A stretch of 64,000 nt of DNA from Acidimicrobiaceae bacterium (GTDB lineage: Bacteria; Actinomycetota; Acidimicrobiia; Acidimicrobiales; RAAP-2): NCBI GenBank assembly GCA_027306605.1, contig DAHUZK010000064.1, forward strand, positions 30,699 through 94,698, in the 5' to 3' direction. The notes beneath the pieces are model-generated. The model did no database searches and had not been told where the DNA came from. It worked only from the letters and a program-made list of their open reading frames with translations. Position numbers and translations under genes: made by a program. Positions 8,387-16,554 of this stretch are shown one piece after another; the stretch's first letter is position 1, and each line of letters opens with the position of its first letter.

Positions 8387-9157
8387 ATGGCGCTCGATCC
8401 TCCGCGAACGCTGACGCCATCGAAGGTCAGCGCGTTCACCAACTGCCCTCTGGCCTTCCGCTTCTCGCAGATCGAGCGCCTGCCGGAACCGCCCTCTCCC
8501 CACGCGGTCAAGGGAACGCTCGTGCACGCTGCGCTCGAGGGCCTGTTCTGGCACCACGCCGCCGGGACCCGGACCGTCGAGGCCGCCGAGGCCGAGCTGG
8601 TCCGGGCCTGGAGCGCCATGCAGCACGACGAGGAGTTCGCGCAGCTCTCGCTCGGCCCGGACGAGGCTGCGGCGTTCCTGGCCGACGCGCGCCAGCTGGT
8701 GCAGAACTACTTCCTGCTCGAGGACCCCGACGACTCGCGCACCATCGGCGTCGAGCTGGGCGTCGAGACCGTGGTGGACGGGATGCGCCTGCGCGGCATC
8801 ATCGACCGGCTCGACCTCGAAGCCGACGGGAGCCTGACCGTCGTCGACTACAAGACGGGCCGCGCTCCGGCCGAGCGCTACGAGCACGGCAGCCTGGGAG
8901 GCGTCCAGACGTACGCCCTGCTCTGCGAGAGCCTCCTGGGCCGCGCCCCCACCGAGGTCCGACTTCTCTACCTGCGCCAGCCGGTCGCCATCGCCTCGAA
9001 GGCCTCCGAACAGACCATCCGGGGCCAGCGCAAGCGGGCCGTGGCCGTCTGGAGTGCTATAGAGCGTGCGTGCGACGCCGAGGATTTCCGGCCCAACGTG
9101 GGCCCGCTGTGTGACTACTGCAACTTCAAGGAGTCGTGTCCCGCCTTCGCCGCGTGA
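8387..9157 (+). CDS. RecB-family exonuclease (PD-(D/E)XK, 4Fe-4S)
   Basis: A 256-residue single-domain nuclease of the RecB/Cas4-like PD-(D/E)XK superfamily. Seen are LTPSKVSAFTNCPLAFRF (N-terminal), GTLVHAALEGLFW, the active-site pair GIIDRLDL and VVDYKTGRAP, and the QTYAL motif IV. Cysteines 20, 242, 245 and 251 (C-terminal CDYCNFKESC) match the 4Fe-4S cluster arrangement of AddB and Cas4. No helicase or cas gene is nearby, so it is a stand-alone DNA repair nuclease rather than an adaptation protein. It is followed after 1 nt by the PAP2 gene. Confidence 0.9.
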   Translation: MALDPPRTLTPSKVSAFTNCPLAFRFSQIERLPEPPSPHAVKGTLVHAALEGLFWHHAAGTRTVEAAEAELVRAWSAMQHDEEFAQLSLGPDEAAAFLADARQLVQNYFLLEDPDDSRTIGVELGVETVVDGMRLRGIIDRLDLEADGSLTVVDYKTGRAPAERYEHGSLGGVQTYALLCESLLGRAPTEVRLLYLRQPVAIASKASEQTIRGQRKRAVAVWSAIERACDAEDFRPNVGPLCDYCNFKESCPAFAA

Positions 9158-9158
9158 C

Positions 9159-9707
9159 GTGACCTCGCCGTCGGGCCTGTCCGCCGTCGACGAGGTCCTC
9201 GACGCCGCCTTCGAACCCCTGCGCGGTCGTCCCGAGGTCGATCGCGCCGCCGCGGTCGTGTCGAACCTGGCCGACTACGGCGTCGTCTGGGTGCTGCTGG
9301 CCGGCCTCAAGGCACGCCGCCGGGGTGCCGGCCGGCGGCGCGCCGTCGTGGCGCTCGCCGCCGCCGGGTTCTCGTCCATGATCGTCAACCGCCTGGTGAA
9401 GCAGGCCGTGCCACGCGAACGACCCCAGGACCATCTCGACGCCGCGGTGCGCGCACCCACGAGCAGCAGCTTCCCGAGCGGGCACACGCTCGCTGCCTAC
9501 TGCACGGCCTTCGTGCTGGCCGAGACCGACGCCGGCACGGCGGCGACCGTCGGCTTCGCCACCGCCGTCGCCGCCAGCCGCGTGCACCTGCGGGCGCATC
9601 ACCCGACCGACGTCCTGGGAGGTGCCGTCATCGGCTCCCTCCTGGGTCTCGGCCTGCGTCCGGTGGTCGACGCCCTGGCCCCGGGCCGCACCGGCCGGGG
9701 GCGCTGA
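9159..9707 (+). CDS. PAP2 superfamily phosphatase
   Basis: A 182-residue membrane phosphatase with the three PAP2 signatures: KQAVPRERP, SFPSGHT and SRVHLRAHHPTDVLGG. Hydrophobic helices flank them. It likely dephosphorylates a lipid phosphate or polyprenyl diphosphate at the membrane. GTG at 9159 starts 1 nt after the stop of the RecB-like gene, which decides the start and indicates cotranscription. Confidence 0.87.
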   Translation: MTSPSGLSAVDEVLDAAFEPLRGRPEVDRAAAVVSNLADYGVVWVLLAGLKARRRGAGRRRAVVALAAAGFSSMIVNRLVKQAVPRERPQDHLDAAVRAPTSSSFPSGHTLAAYCTAFVLAETDAGTAATVGFATAVAASRVHLRAHHPTDVLGGAVIGSLLGLGLRPVVDALAPGRTGRGR

Positions 9708-9742
9708 CCCGGTTCGACCCCGGTACGGAGGGGAATGTTCCC

Positions 9743-10366
9743 GTGCGAGGTGAGGTTGATGGCACTGTGACGAGCTTCTCGGTGAACTGGGACTACCGCT
9801 GTCCCTTCGCACGCAACGCCCATGAGCACCTGGTGGCCGGCCTGAGGGACGGCGCACCGTGGGAGGTGACCTTCGAGCCCTTCTCGTTGAGCCAGGTGCA
9901 CGTTGCCGAGGGGGACACCGCGGTGTGGGACGACCCGGCCCGGGCGAAGGACCTGATCGCGCTGGCGTCCGGCGTCGTGGTGCGGGACCGGCACCGCGAG
10001 AGATTCCTCGATGCGCACGAGGCCCTCTTCCGCGCCCGCCACGACGAGGGTCTCGACCTGCGCCAGCCCGAGGTCGTCGCAGGCGTGCTGGATTCGGTGG
10101 GCCTGCCCGGCGCTGCCATCGTCGAGGAGGCGCAGTCGGGCGAGCCCTTCGGCGAGATCCGACGGGCTCACGAGGTGGCCGTGACCAAGTGGGAGGCCTT
10201 CGGGGTACCGACCTTCGTCGTGGCGGACCGTGCTGTGTTCGTCCGCTTGATGAGCCGGCCCGAAGGAGATGCGGCACTCGCCCGGCGCACGATCGACGGC
10301 GTCCTCGCCATCTTCGAGACCCTGCCCGACCTCAACGAGTTCAAGCACACGTCGCTGTCACACTGA
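9743..10366 (+). CDS. DsbA/HCCA-isomerase-like thioredoxin-fold protein
   Basis: A 207-residue DsbA-fold protein related to 2-hydroxychromene-2-carboxylate isomerases and FrnE. The active-site region reads NWDYRCPFA: only the first cysteine (Cys20) of the usual CxxC remains, so a disulfide exchange role is unlikely and a glutathione/mycothiol-type isomerase or reductase role is more plausible (inference). GVPTFVV carries the cis-proline typical of the fold. GTG at 9743 has GGAGGGG upstream; GTG at 9767, preceded by AGGTGAGG, would remove eight residues and is an equal alternative. Confidence 0.78.
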   Translation: MRGEVDGTVTSFSVNWDYRCPFARNAHEHLVAGLRDGAPWEVTFEPFSLSQVHVAEGDTAVWDDPARAKDLIALASGVVVRDRHRERFLDAHEALFRARHDEGLDLRQPEVVAGVLDSVGLPGAAIVEEAQSGEPFGEIRRAHEVAVTKWEAFGVPTFVVADRAVFVRLMSRPEGDAALARRTIDGVLAIFETLPDLNEFKHTSLSH

Positions 10367-10390
10367 TCGGCCGAACTGACCGGCCGATCA
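10364..10390. terminator. Bidirectional hairpin between convergent genes
   Basis: A perfect 9-bp inverted repeat, TGATCGGCC and GGCCGATCA, encloses a 9-nt loop. It includes the stop codon of the DsbA-like gene and faces the end of the LLM gene. There is no long T tract. Confidence 0.55.
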
Positions 10391-10442
10391 ATTCGGCGGT
10401 GCCCCCTCCCGGTGGTCCTCCCTGTCCCGGCGGTGCACGGTG

Positions 10443-11363
10443 TCAGGACCGCGCCAGCTCCCCGAGCAGTTCGAAGCCGCGCCGGCGCTCCTCCGCGTCG
10501 CCCATGACGGAGGCGACGAGGTCGGTCGCCCCGGCGTCGGCCAGCCGCTGGATCGCCGCCACGACCGCCTCCTCGTCACCGATGAAGCCGATGTCGGCGG
10601 CAGTGTCCGCACCCTCCTTGTCGAGCATGGCGCGGTACGAAGGCAGGTTCGGATAGATGGAGAAGGCGTCGTTGATACGCGCCGCCGCCGCTTCGGGCTC
10701 GGTGGTCACCGCCACCGGCAGGGACACCACGACCCGCGGCGCCGGTCGGCTGGCCGCTTCGGCCGCCGCGGTGATCGCCGGCACGATGTGGCTCCCGATC
10801 GTGGCGGTACCCGTCATCCAGGTGATGGTGCCGTCGGCCACGCTCCCGGCCAGCTTCAACATGGCGGAACCGAGTGCCGCCACGAGGACAGGAGGGGCGG
10901 TGGCCCCTGGCACCTCGAGGGGCGTGAAGGCGTTCGTGGTGATCCGCTCCCCCGCGCTGGCGACGACCTCGCCCTGCAAGAGGGGCATCAGCGAGGCCAG
11001 GTACTCCTTCATGTACGCGGCAGGACGGTCGTAGCTCATCCCCCACATGTTCTCGACGACGACAGCATGCGAAAGCCCGATGCCGAGCAGGAGCCGGTTG
11101 TCCGTGGCCCACTGCACGGTCAGGGCCTGCGCGGCCAGCATCATCGGGTGGCGCGGGTGCACCGGCACCACACCGGTCCCGAGCCCGATCCCGGGGACCT
11201 GGGCACCGGCGGTGGCAAGGAGCGTGAGCGTGTCGGGCCCGAAGATCTGGGCGCCGAAAGCATGGTCGAACCCGGCGTCGGCGAATCGCCGAAGCTGGGC
11301 GATCGTGTCGGCCAGCGACCGGTCGACGTCGATCATCGTGCCGATTCGCAGCGGCTTTGCCAT
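10443..11363 (-). CDS. LLM class F420-dependent oxidoreductase
   Basis: A 306-residue luciferase-like monooxygenase-fold protein. The TIM-barrel start KPLRIGTMIDVD, the PGIGLGTGVVPVHPRHPMMLA segment around residue 55 and GIGLSHAVVVENMWGMSYDRP are typical of actinobacterial F420-linked members. Such enzymes use F420 or FMN for hydride transfer on varied substrates; the substrate here is unknown. It is a single-gene unit, convergent with the DsbA-like gene and divergent from purK. Confidence 0.87.
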   Translation of the reverse strand: MAKPLRIGTMIDVDRSLADTIAQLRRFADAGFDHAFGAQIFGPDTLTLLATAGAQVPGIGLGTGVVPVHPRHPMMLAAQALTVQWATDNRLLLGIGLSHAVVVENMWGMSYDRPAAYMKEYLASLMPLLQGEVVASAGERITTNAFTPLEVPGATAPPVLVAALGSAMLKLAGSVADGTITWMTGTATIGSHIVPAITAAAEAASRPAPRVVVSLPVAVTTEPEAAAARINDAFSIYPNLPSYRAMLDKEGADTAADIGFIGDEEAVVAAIQRLADAGATDLVASVMGDAEERRRGFELLGELARS

Positions 11364-11406
11364 GGACCAGGTGCTCCCTCGCGTAGTCTGCCGTGTGTGT
11401 TCTCCT

Positions 11407-11412
11407 TACTGT
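11407..11412 (+). promoter_or_regulatory. Candidate -10 element for purK-purE
   Basis: TACTGT at 11407-11412 would start transcription near 11419, giving a leader of about 25 nt that contains GGGGGCGAG before the proposed CTG start of purK. Confidence 0.35.
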
Positions 11413-11443
11413 CTAGGCGAATCCCCGACCGGGGGCGAGTGAG

Positions 11444-12655
11444 CTGAGCACCTATCGGATCGGGTTCGTGGGCGCGGGCCAACTGGCCCGGATGGCCGGC
11501 GAGGCCTCGAGCGCCCTCGGCCTCTCGATGGCCGTCCTGGCGGAACGGCCCGACGACGCCGCCTGCGCGATCGCGGCAGGCGTCGTGGTGGGCTCACCCT
11601 TCGACGCCGGCACCATGCGGGCATTCACCGATCTGTGCGAGGTCGTCACCTTCGACCACGAACAGGTCGACCTCGAGATCGTCGCCGCCCTCCAGGCCGA
11701 GGGCGGCGTGTTGCGGCCGGGGGCCGAGACGCTCGAGCTGGCGGTGGACAAGGCGCGCATGCGCGCCGTCCTCGACGCCGCCGGTGTGCCCGTGCCGGCC
11801 TACCGGATCGTCGACCCCGGGCCCGACGCGCTCGATGCGGTCTCCGCCTTCGCCGGCGACCACGGGTGGCCCGTGATGCTCAAGGCGGCCCAGGGGGGCT
11901 ACGACGGCAAGGGTGTCTGGCCGGTGTCCAACCGGGCCGAGGCCTCCGCGGTGCTGGACCCGGTGGGAGGGCGTGTCGTCGTCGAGGAGCTCGTCCCGCT
12001 CGACGCCGAGCTCGCCGTGATGGTGGCCCGGCGCCCCTCGGGCGCGTCGGTGGCCTGGCAGGCCGTCGAGACGGCGCAGGTCGGTGGGGTCTGCCGCGAA
12101 GTCCTCGTCCCGGGCCGCCTCGGCCACGACGTGGTGGAGGCGGCCTCGGCCCTGGGGCAGAAGGTGGCCGAGATCGCCGGCGCCGTGGGCGTGATGGCGA
12201 TCGAGCTCTTCTGGACCAAGGGGCGCCTGCTCGTGAACGAGGTGGCCACGCGTCCGCACAACTCGGGCCACTGGACGATCGAGGGGGCGGTGACCTCCCA
12301 ATTCGAGAACCACGTCCGCGCCGTCCTCGACCTCCCCCTCGGCTCGACGGCGCCGAGCCACCCCTGCGTGGCGAGCGTCAACGTCTTCGGCGGCCCGGCG
12401 GGGGCCGACCCGGCCACCTTGCTCGGGCGCGGCTTGGCGGTCGAGGGGGCCCACGTCCACCTCTACGCCAAGCGGGCACGCCCCGACCGCAAGCTGGGCC
12501 ACGTCACCGTCTGCGGCGACGACGCCGCCACCGTTCGAATGAGCGCGTGGTCGGCCGCCCTCGCCCTCGGCACGCCGGTGCCCGACGGTCTGACCCTCCC
12601 GGCCGGGTTGGCGGCACGGTCCGGGCCGGCGGCACGGTCCGGCGTGGCACCATGA
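11444..12655 (+). CDS. purK: 5-(carboxyamino)imidazole ribonucleotide synthase PurK, probable CTG start
   Basis: ATP-grasp enzyme of purine synthesis that converts AIR, ATP and bicarbonate to N5-CAIR; PurE then acts on the product. The reading frame encodes [18 protein letters not shown] at the N-terminus, the standard Rossmann start of PurK. The only in-frame NTG between the upstream stop at 11414 and the glycine loop is CTG at 11444; GTG at 11468 would delete the first beta strand. CTG is therefore taken as start (MSTYRIGF...), with GGGGGCGAG upstream. Further motifs are [13 protein letters not shown] and [17 protein letters not shown]. The 403 residues are of normal length. purE overlaps by ATGA. 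Confidence 0.9.
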   Translation: MSTYRIGFVGAGQLARMAGEASSALGLSMAVLAERPDDAACAIAAGVVVGSPFDAGTMRAFTDLCEVVTFDHEQVDLEIVAALQAEGGVLRPGAETLELAVDKARMRAVLDAAGVPVPAYRIVDPGPDALDAVSAFAGDHGWPVMLKAAQGGYDGKGVWPVSNRAEASAVLDPVGGRVVVEELVPLDAELAVMVARRPSGASVAWQAVETAQVGGVCREVLVPGRLGHDVVEAASALGQKVAEIAGAVGVMAIELFWTKGRLLVNEVATRPHNSGHWTIEGAVTSQFENHVRAVLDLPLGSTAPSHPCVASVNVFGGPAGADPATLLGRGLAVEGAHVHLYAKRARPDRKLGHVTVCGDDAATVRMSAWSAALALGTPVPDGLTLPAGLAARSGPAARSGVAP

Positions 12656-13182
12656 GCGCCTCCCCGGGGCCGGCCGTGACGTCGCCGGCCGTGGCCGTGC
12701 TCATGGGCAGCTCCTCGGACCTGCCGGTGATGCAGGGGGCTGTCGAGGTGCTCGAACGCTTCGGCCTCCCCCACGAGGTGCGGGTGGTGTCCGCCCACCG
12801 CACGCCCCACGAGATGCTGGCCTTCGGGCAGGAGGCGGCCGGACGCGGCCTGCGCGTGCTGATCGCCGGCGCCGGCGGCGCGGCGCACCTCCCCGGGATG
12901 CTGGCCTCGGTGACGCCGTTGCCGGTCATCGGCGTCCCCGTGGCGTTGTCCCAGCTCGACGGCCTCGACAGCCTGCTCTCCATCGTGCAGATGCCCAGAG
13001 GGGTCCCCGTGGCCACCGTGGCGGTGAACGGGGCCCGCAACGCCGGGCTCCTCGCCGTCCGGATCCTTGCCGTCGGCGACGCCGACCTGACTGCCAAGAT
13101 GGAGTCGTTCCAGACCGAGATCGCGTCCGACGCCCGGAGCCAGGACGCGGACGTGTCCGCCACAGTGAGGGGCGATGGCTGA
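12652..13182 (+). CDS. purE: 5-(carboxyamino)imidazole ribonucleotide mutase PurE
   Basis: A 176-residue class I PurE converting N5-CAIR to CAIR. Signature segments are [21 protein letters not shown] with the catalytic histidine near residue 49, and [18 protein letters not shown] at 12652 overlaps the purK stop by 4 bp, and the 3' end overlaps the ChbG-like gene by 8 nt, so the three genes are one operon. A short disordered tail follows the last helix. Confidence 0.95.
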   Translation: MSASPGPAVTSPAVAVLMGSSSDLPVMQGAVEVLERFGLPHEVRVVSAHRTPHEMLAFGQEAAGRGLRVLIAGAGGAAHLPGMLASVTPLPVIGVPVALSQLDGLDSLLSIVQMPRGVPVATVAVNGARNAGLLAVRILAVGDADLTAKMESFQTEIASDARSQDADVSATVRGDG

Positions 13183-14020
13183 GCCGACGTTGGCCCAACG
13201 CCTCGGCTATCCCGCCGAGGCCAAGCTCGTGATCATCAACGCCGACGACCTCGGCTCCTGCCACTCCGCCAACGTCGGCGTGTTCGAGTGCCTCGGCACC
13301 GGCACGGTGACCAGCGCGACCTTGATGGTGCCGTGCCCATGGGCCAGGGAGGCGAGCAGCCGCTACCGCGGCGAGGACGTCGGCGTGCACCTGACCTTGA
13401 ACGCGGAGTACGAGCTGTACCGCTGGGGCCCCATCACCCATGCCCCCTCCCTGCTCGGGGGGGACGGCGGGTTCCCGCGCACGGTGGAGGACGTCTGGGA
13501 CCACGCCGACGTCGACGAAGTGCGACGCGAGTGCCGGGCCCAGATCGAGCGGGCCATCCTGTGGGGCTTCGACGTGAGCCACCTCGACGCCCACATGGGG
13601 ACGCTCCAGCTGCGGCCCGAGTTCTTCGACGTGTACCTCGACCTCGCGCTCGATTTCGGGCTGCCCTTGCGCATGGTCGGTGCGTCGGTGGAGCGCTATC
13701 TCGGCTTCCCGGCCCGTTCGCTGGCGGCAGAGGCGGGTGCCGTCTTCACCGACCACTTCTGCCTGGTCCCCGGCGTCGGCTCCCGACCGATCTTCGAAAA
13801 GCACCTGGCCGCGCTGCGGCCCGGAGTGACCGAGTTGCACCTGCACCCGGCCATCGACAGCGCCGAGCTGCGATCGTTGGCCACCGACGACTGGGAGGCG
13901 CGGGTCGACGACTACCGGATCATCTGCGACGAGGACTGGGTCCGCGGCATGGTCGACCGCGCCGGGGCGACCCTGATCGGGTTCCGACCCCTGCGCGAGC
14001 TGGCACGGGCCGGCGCGTGA
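13175..14020 (+). CDS. ChbG/HpnK-like carbohydrate deacetylase (YdjC family)
   Basis: A 281-residue YdjC-fold deacetylase. The metal-binding motifs [12 protein letters not shown] near residue 23, VGVHLTLN and HLDAHMG are all present, as is TELHLHPA towards the C-terminus. Relatives remove acetyl groups from N-acetylated sugars such as chitobiose or hopanoid head groups; the substrate is not identifiable here. It overlaps purE by 8 nt, an unexpected partner for purine genes. Confidence 0.85.
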   Translation: MAEPTLAQRLGYPAEAKLVIINADDLGSCHSANVGVFECLGTGTVTSATLMVPCPWAREASSRYRGEDVGVHLTLNAEYELYRWGPITHAPSLLGGDGGFPRTVEDVWDHADVDEVRRECRAQIERAILWGFDVSHLDAHMGTLQLRPEFFDVYLDLALDFGLPLRMVGASVERYLGFPARSLAAEAGAVFTDHFCLVPGVGSRPIFEKHLAALRPGVTELHLHPAIDSAELRSLATDDWEARVDDYRIICDEDWVRGMVDRAGATLIGFRPLRELARAGA

Positions 14021-14030
14021 CGGCGGGACG

Positions 14031-14735
14031 ATGACCCCGGCAGGTCCGACGACGATCAGCGACGTCACGATCCTGCCCAAGAACCGTCACCAGCGTCGCG
14101 GCGACACCTTCGACATCACCTTGTCCCCCGACGGCATCGAGATCATTCGTCCGGGTCGTCGGCAGCAGCATCTGAGCTGGGACCGCATCTCGCGTTGGGA
14201 GATCGCGGAGCACGTCGGCTACGTCGTGCTCACGCTGCGTGGCGACGGCGCCGTCACCCCCCTGGTGGTCAAGGGCTGGACGCTCGACGACCTCGAAATC
14301 GTCATGCGCGACGTCACGTCGGGCGTCGCCGGCTCCATCCCCGTCCGCGACATGCCGCCGTCATCCTCCGGGCTGGTGACGGCCGGGCCCGCGGCCGAGG
14401 TGGCCGAGGTGGCCGAGGTGGCCGCGGCCGAGGTGGCCCTGGCCGAGGTGGCCGTGGCCGAGGTGGCCGCGGTCGAGGTGGCCGTGGCCGAGGAGGCCGT
14501 GGTCAACTCTGACATGCCCATTGCGGCTCCGCCGGTGGACCCACCCGCCCGTTCCCGGCGCCCGGAGTCACGGGTGGCCCGCCGCCGGCGCCTGCAGCAG
14601 AAACGGCGCAGGGCGCGCTTCGGCTGGAAGGCGGCCGTCACCGTGATCCTGCTCTGCGCCCTGGCCGCCGCGGTGGCGATCGTGCTCCTGCAGAGCGCCG
14701 GGGCGATCAGCTGGGGCTTCCTCGGCCCGAGCTGA
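14031..14735 (+). CDS. Hypothetical membrane protein with PH-like N-domain and VAE repeats
   Basis: A 234-residue protein of unknown function. Residues 15-105 look like a small beta-rich PH-like domain (GDTFDITLSPDGIEIIRPG, SWDRISRWEIAEHVGYVVLTL). Residues about 120-160 are a low-complexity stretch of repeated AEVAEVA-type units encoded by a GAGGTGGCC minisatellite. A basic segment RRRRLQQKRRRARFGWK precedes one C-terminal transmembrane helix. The topology suggests a tail-anchored cytoplasmic protein. It begins 10 nt after the deacetylase gene. Confidence 0.7.
   Translation: MTPAGPTTISDVTILPKNRHQRRGDTFDITLSPDGIEIIRPGRRQQHLSWDRISRWEIAEHVGYVVLTLRGDGAVTPLVVKGWTLDDLEIVMRDVTSGVAGSIPVRDMPPSSSGLVTAGPAAEVAEVAEVAAAEVALAEVAVAEVAAVEVAVAEEAVVNSDMPIAAPPVDPPARSRRPESRVARRRRLQQKRRRARFGWKAAVTVILLCALAAAVAIVLLQSAGAISWGFLGPS
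14390..14505 (+). repeat. Coding minisatellite, GAGGTGGCC units
   Basis: About nine imperfect copies of a GCCGAGGTGGCC-type unit, separated by GCG, GTG or CTG codons, encode the alanine-valine-glutamate stretch of the membrane protein. Confidence 0.8.
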
Positions 14736-14800
14736 CCTGCGGGTGCTGACCTGCGGGTGCTGACCTGCGGGTGCTGACCTGCGGGTGCTGACCCGCGGGT
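14731..14800. repeat. Five tandem 14-bp repeats filling a convergent gap
   Basis: Unit GCTGACCTGCGGGT is repeated five times head to tail; the last copy has C for T (GCTGACCCGCGGGT) and forms the palindrome GACCCGCGGGTC. The block starts at the stop codon of the upstream gene and ends 3 nt before the mca stop. It may act as a terminator or be a slippage product. Confidence 0.85.
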
Positions 14801-14803
14801 CGC

Positions 14804-15664
14804 TCAGCCCCGCAGTCCCGCGAACAGGTCGTCCTCGGTGACGTCGAGGGGACCCAGTCGGCTCCGGGCCAGCCGGAACTCGTCGACGGGATGGATGTCG
14901 CGCATCACCTCGGGCGGCAGCCCGAACCAGAACGGCGAGTTCGGGTCGACCTGGGTGGCGTGCGCCCGCAGGGCATCGGCCCGCACCTGGGTGAAGCCCG
15001 TGATGTCGACGGTGGTCGTGAACGGTTCGATCCTGGTCATGCGCTGCAACCACTTGTCGTCGAACGGCGACTCGAGGCCGAGCTCGAGGAACTTCTGGTG
15101 GATCTGGCGGAAGCGCTCGCCCGACCACACCGAGTAGTAGAGCTTCGAGGGCGCGAAGGCAGGGCCCGCCTCCGGGAACCGGTCCGGGTCACCGGCGGAG
15201 TCGAAGGCCAGGATGGAGATCTCGTGCACCCGCAGGTGGTCGGGATGGGGGTACTGGCTCTGGTCGTCGGGGTAGGTGATGACGACCTGGGGCTTCTCGC
15301 GGCGGATCGCCTCGACCAGCCGGCCGACCGCCTCGTCGAGAGGGGCCCGGGCGAACGAGGCCGGATTCGAGTTGGACTCCGAGTCCGGCATGCCCGAGTC
15401 CCGGTAGCCCAGGAGCACCGTGTCGTCGTAGCCGATGATCTCGGTGGAGGCCTTGAGCTCGGCCATCCGCACCCGTGCGAGGTCCTCCCGCACCTCGGGT
15501 GTGTCCATGGCCGGGTTCAAGATGTCCCCCTCCTCGCCGCCGGTGCAGCAGACCAGGACGGTCCGGACGCCCTCGGCATGGTAGCGGGCCACGGTCGAGG
15601 CACCCTTGGAGGCCTCGTCGTCAGGGTGTGCGTGGACGCTGAGCAGGCAAAGGCGTTCGGGCAC
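14804..15664 (-). CDS. mca: Mycothiol S-conjugate amidase Mca
   Basis: A 286-residue zinc amidase of the PIG-L/LmbE family that cleaves mycothiol S-conjugates, releasing a mercapturic acid for export and GlcN-Ins for recycling. The zinc motif SVHAHPDDEASKG (9-21) and QYPHPDHLRVHE are present, and the C-terminal half (LYYSVWSGERFRQIHQKF) is of Mca rather than MshB type. GTG at 15664 is chosen because TAAGGT lies 6 nt upstream. Its presence implies that the organism makes mycothiol. Confidence 0.9.
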   Translation of the reverse strand: MPERLCLLSVHAHPDDEASKGASTVARYHAEGVRTVLVCCTGGEEGDILNPAMDTPEVREDLARVRMAELKASTEIIGYDDTVLLGYRDSGMPDSESNSNPASFARAPLDEAVGRLVEAIRREKPQVVITYPDDQSQYPHPDHLRVHEISILAFDSAGDPDRFPEAGPAFAPSKLYYSVWSGERFRQIHQKFLELGLESPFDDKWLQRMTRIEPFTTTVDITGFTQVRADALRAHATQVDPNSPFWFGLPPEVMRDIHPVDEFRLARSRLGPLDVTEDDLFAGLRG

Positions 15665-15676
15665 GGATCGACCTTA
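15665..15676 (-). promoter_or_regulatory. -10 element of mca (leaderless)
   Basis: TAAGGT (minus strand, 15671-15676) is 6 nt before GTG at 15664. Confidence 0.5.
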
Positions 15677-15724
15677 GCGGCGGCGGACGGAACCGCCCGG
15701 TGCCCTCCTCCCCGCCGCGGGGCT

Positions 15725-15738
15725 TATGCTCGTTATCC
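15725..15738 (+). promoter_or_regulatory. -10 element of pspA-htpX (leaderless)
   Basis: TATGCT at 15725-15730 is 8 nt before ATG at 15739. Confidence 0.5.
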
Positions 15739-16554
15739 ATGGCAGGAACGTTCAGTCGGATCCGGGACATCTTCCGGTCCAAGGCGAACAAGGCCCTGGA
15801 CAAGATGGAGGACCCGCGCGACACCCTGGACCTCTCCTACGAGAAGCAGGTGGAGCAGCTGACCAAGGTCCGGCGGGGCGTGGCCGACGTGGCGACGGCC
15901 CGGAAGCGGATCGAGCTGCAGGCCCAGGGCCTGCAGAAGCAGGCCGACAAGCTCCAGGGACAGGCCAAGGCGGCGCTCCAGCAGGGCAACGAGGACCTGG
16001 CCCGCGAAGCCCTCTCGCGCCGGGCCGCGCTGGGCGAGCAGTTGGCCGAGCTCAAGACGCAACACGACCAGATCAGCGACCAGGAGCAGAAGCTGGTCGC
16101 GACGTCCCAGGAGCTCCAGTCGCGCGTCGAGCGCTTCCGCACGCAGAAGGAGACCCTCAAGGCCTCCTACACCGCGGCCGAAGCACAGACCAAGGTCGGC
16201 GAAGCCGTGTCGGGCATCTCCGATTCGACCCGCAGCGCGGGTGCGACCATGCAGCGGGCCCAGGACAAGATCGCCTCGATGCAGGCCCGTGCCGGCGCCA
16301 TCGACGAGCTCCTGGCCTCGGGCGCGCTGGACGACCTGACGCAGCCCGTCGACGACATCCAGAAGGAGCTCGACAAGGTGTCGTCGACCAGCCAGGTCGA
16401 CAACGAGTTGGCGGCACTGAAGGCGGAGATCGGTCCCGGATCGGACGGCGCTGCCGGCATCGGCGCCGGCAGCGGTGCCGGTGCCGACGGGACGTCGGCC
16501 CTGCCCGCAGCCGAGCAGGCGGAAACAGGGGGGACAGGAGGAGAGGGCGCCTGA
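15739..16554 (+). CDS. pspA: PspA/IM30 family envelope-stress protein
   Basis: A 271-residue PspA/Vipp1 protein: an amphipathic start (MAGTFSRIRDIFRSKANKAL) then a long alpha-helical coiled coil to about residue 215, and a flexible Gly/Ala-rich tail of about 40 residues not usual in the family. PspA oligomers bind stressed membranes and maintain the proton gradient. It overlaps htpX as TGATG and is followed by pspAB, so the three genes likely form one membrane-stress module. The start is fixed by the amphipathic helix and the leaderless promoter. Confidence 0.93.
   Translation: MAGTFSRIRDIFRSKANKALDKMEDPRDTLDLSYEKQVEQLTKVRRGVADVATARKRIELQAQGLQKQADKLQGQAKAALQQGNEDLAREALSRRAALGEQLAELKTQHDQISDQEQKLVATSQELQSRVERFRTQKETLKASYTAAEAQTKVGEAVSGISDSTRSAGATMQRAQDKIASMQARAGAIDELLASGALDDLTQPVDDIQKELDKVSSTSQVDNELAALKAEIGPGSDGAAGIGAGSGAGADGTSALPAAEQAETGGTGGEGA

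Noticed and set aside
8387..9157. RecB-like nuclease considered as Cas4.
   Set aside because: No cas1/cas2 or repeat array nearby; the pairing with a PAP2 gene suggests a housekeeping repair nuclease.
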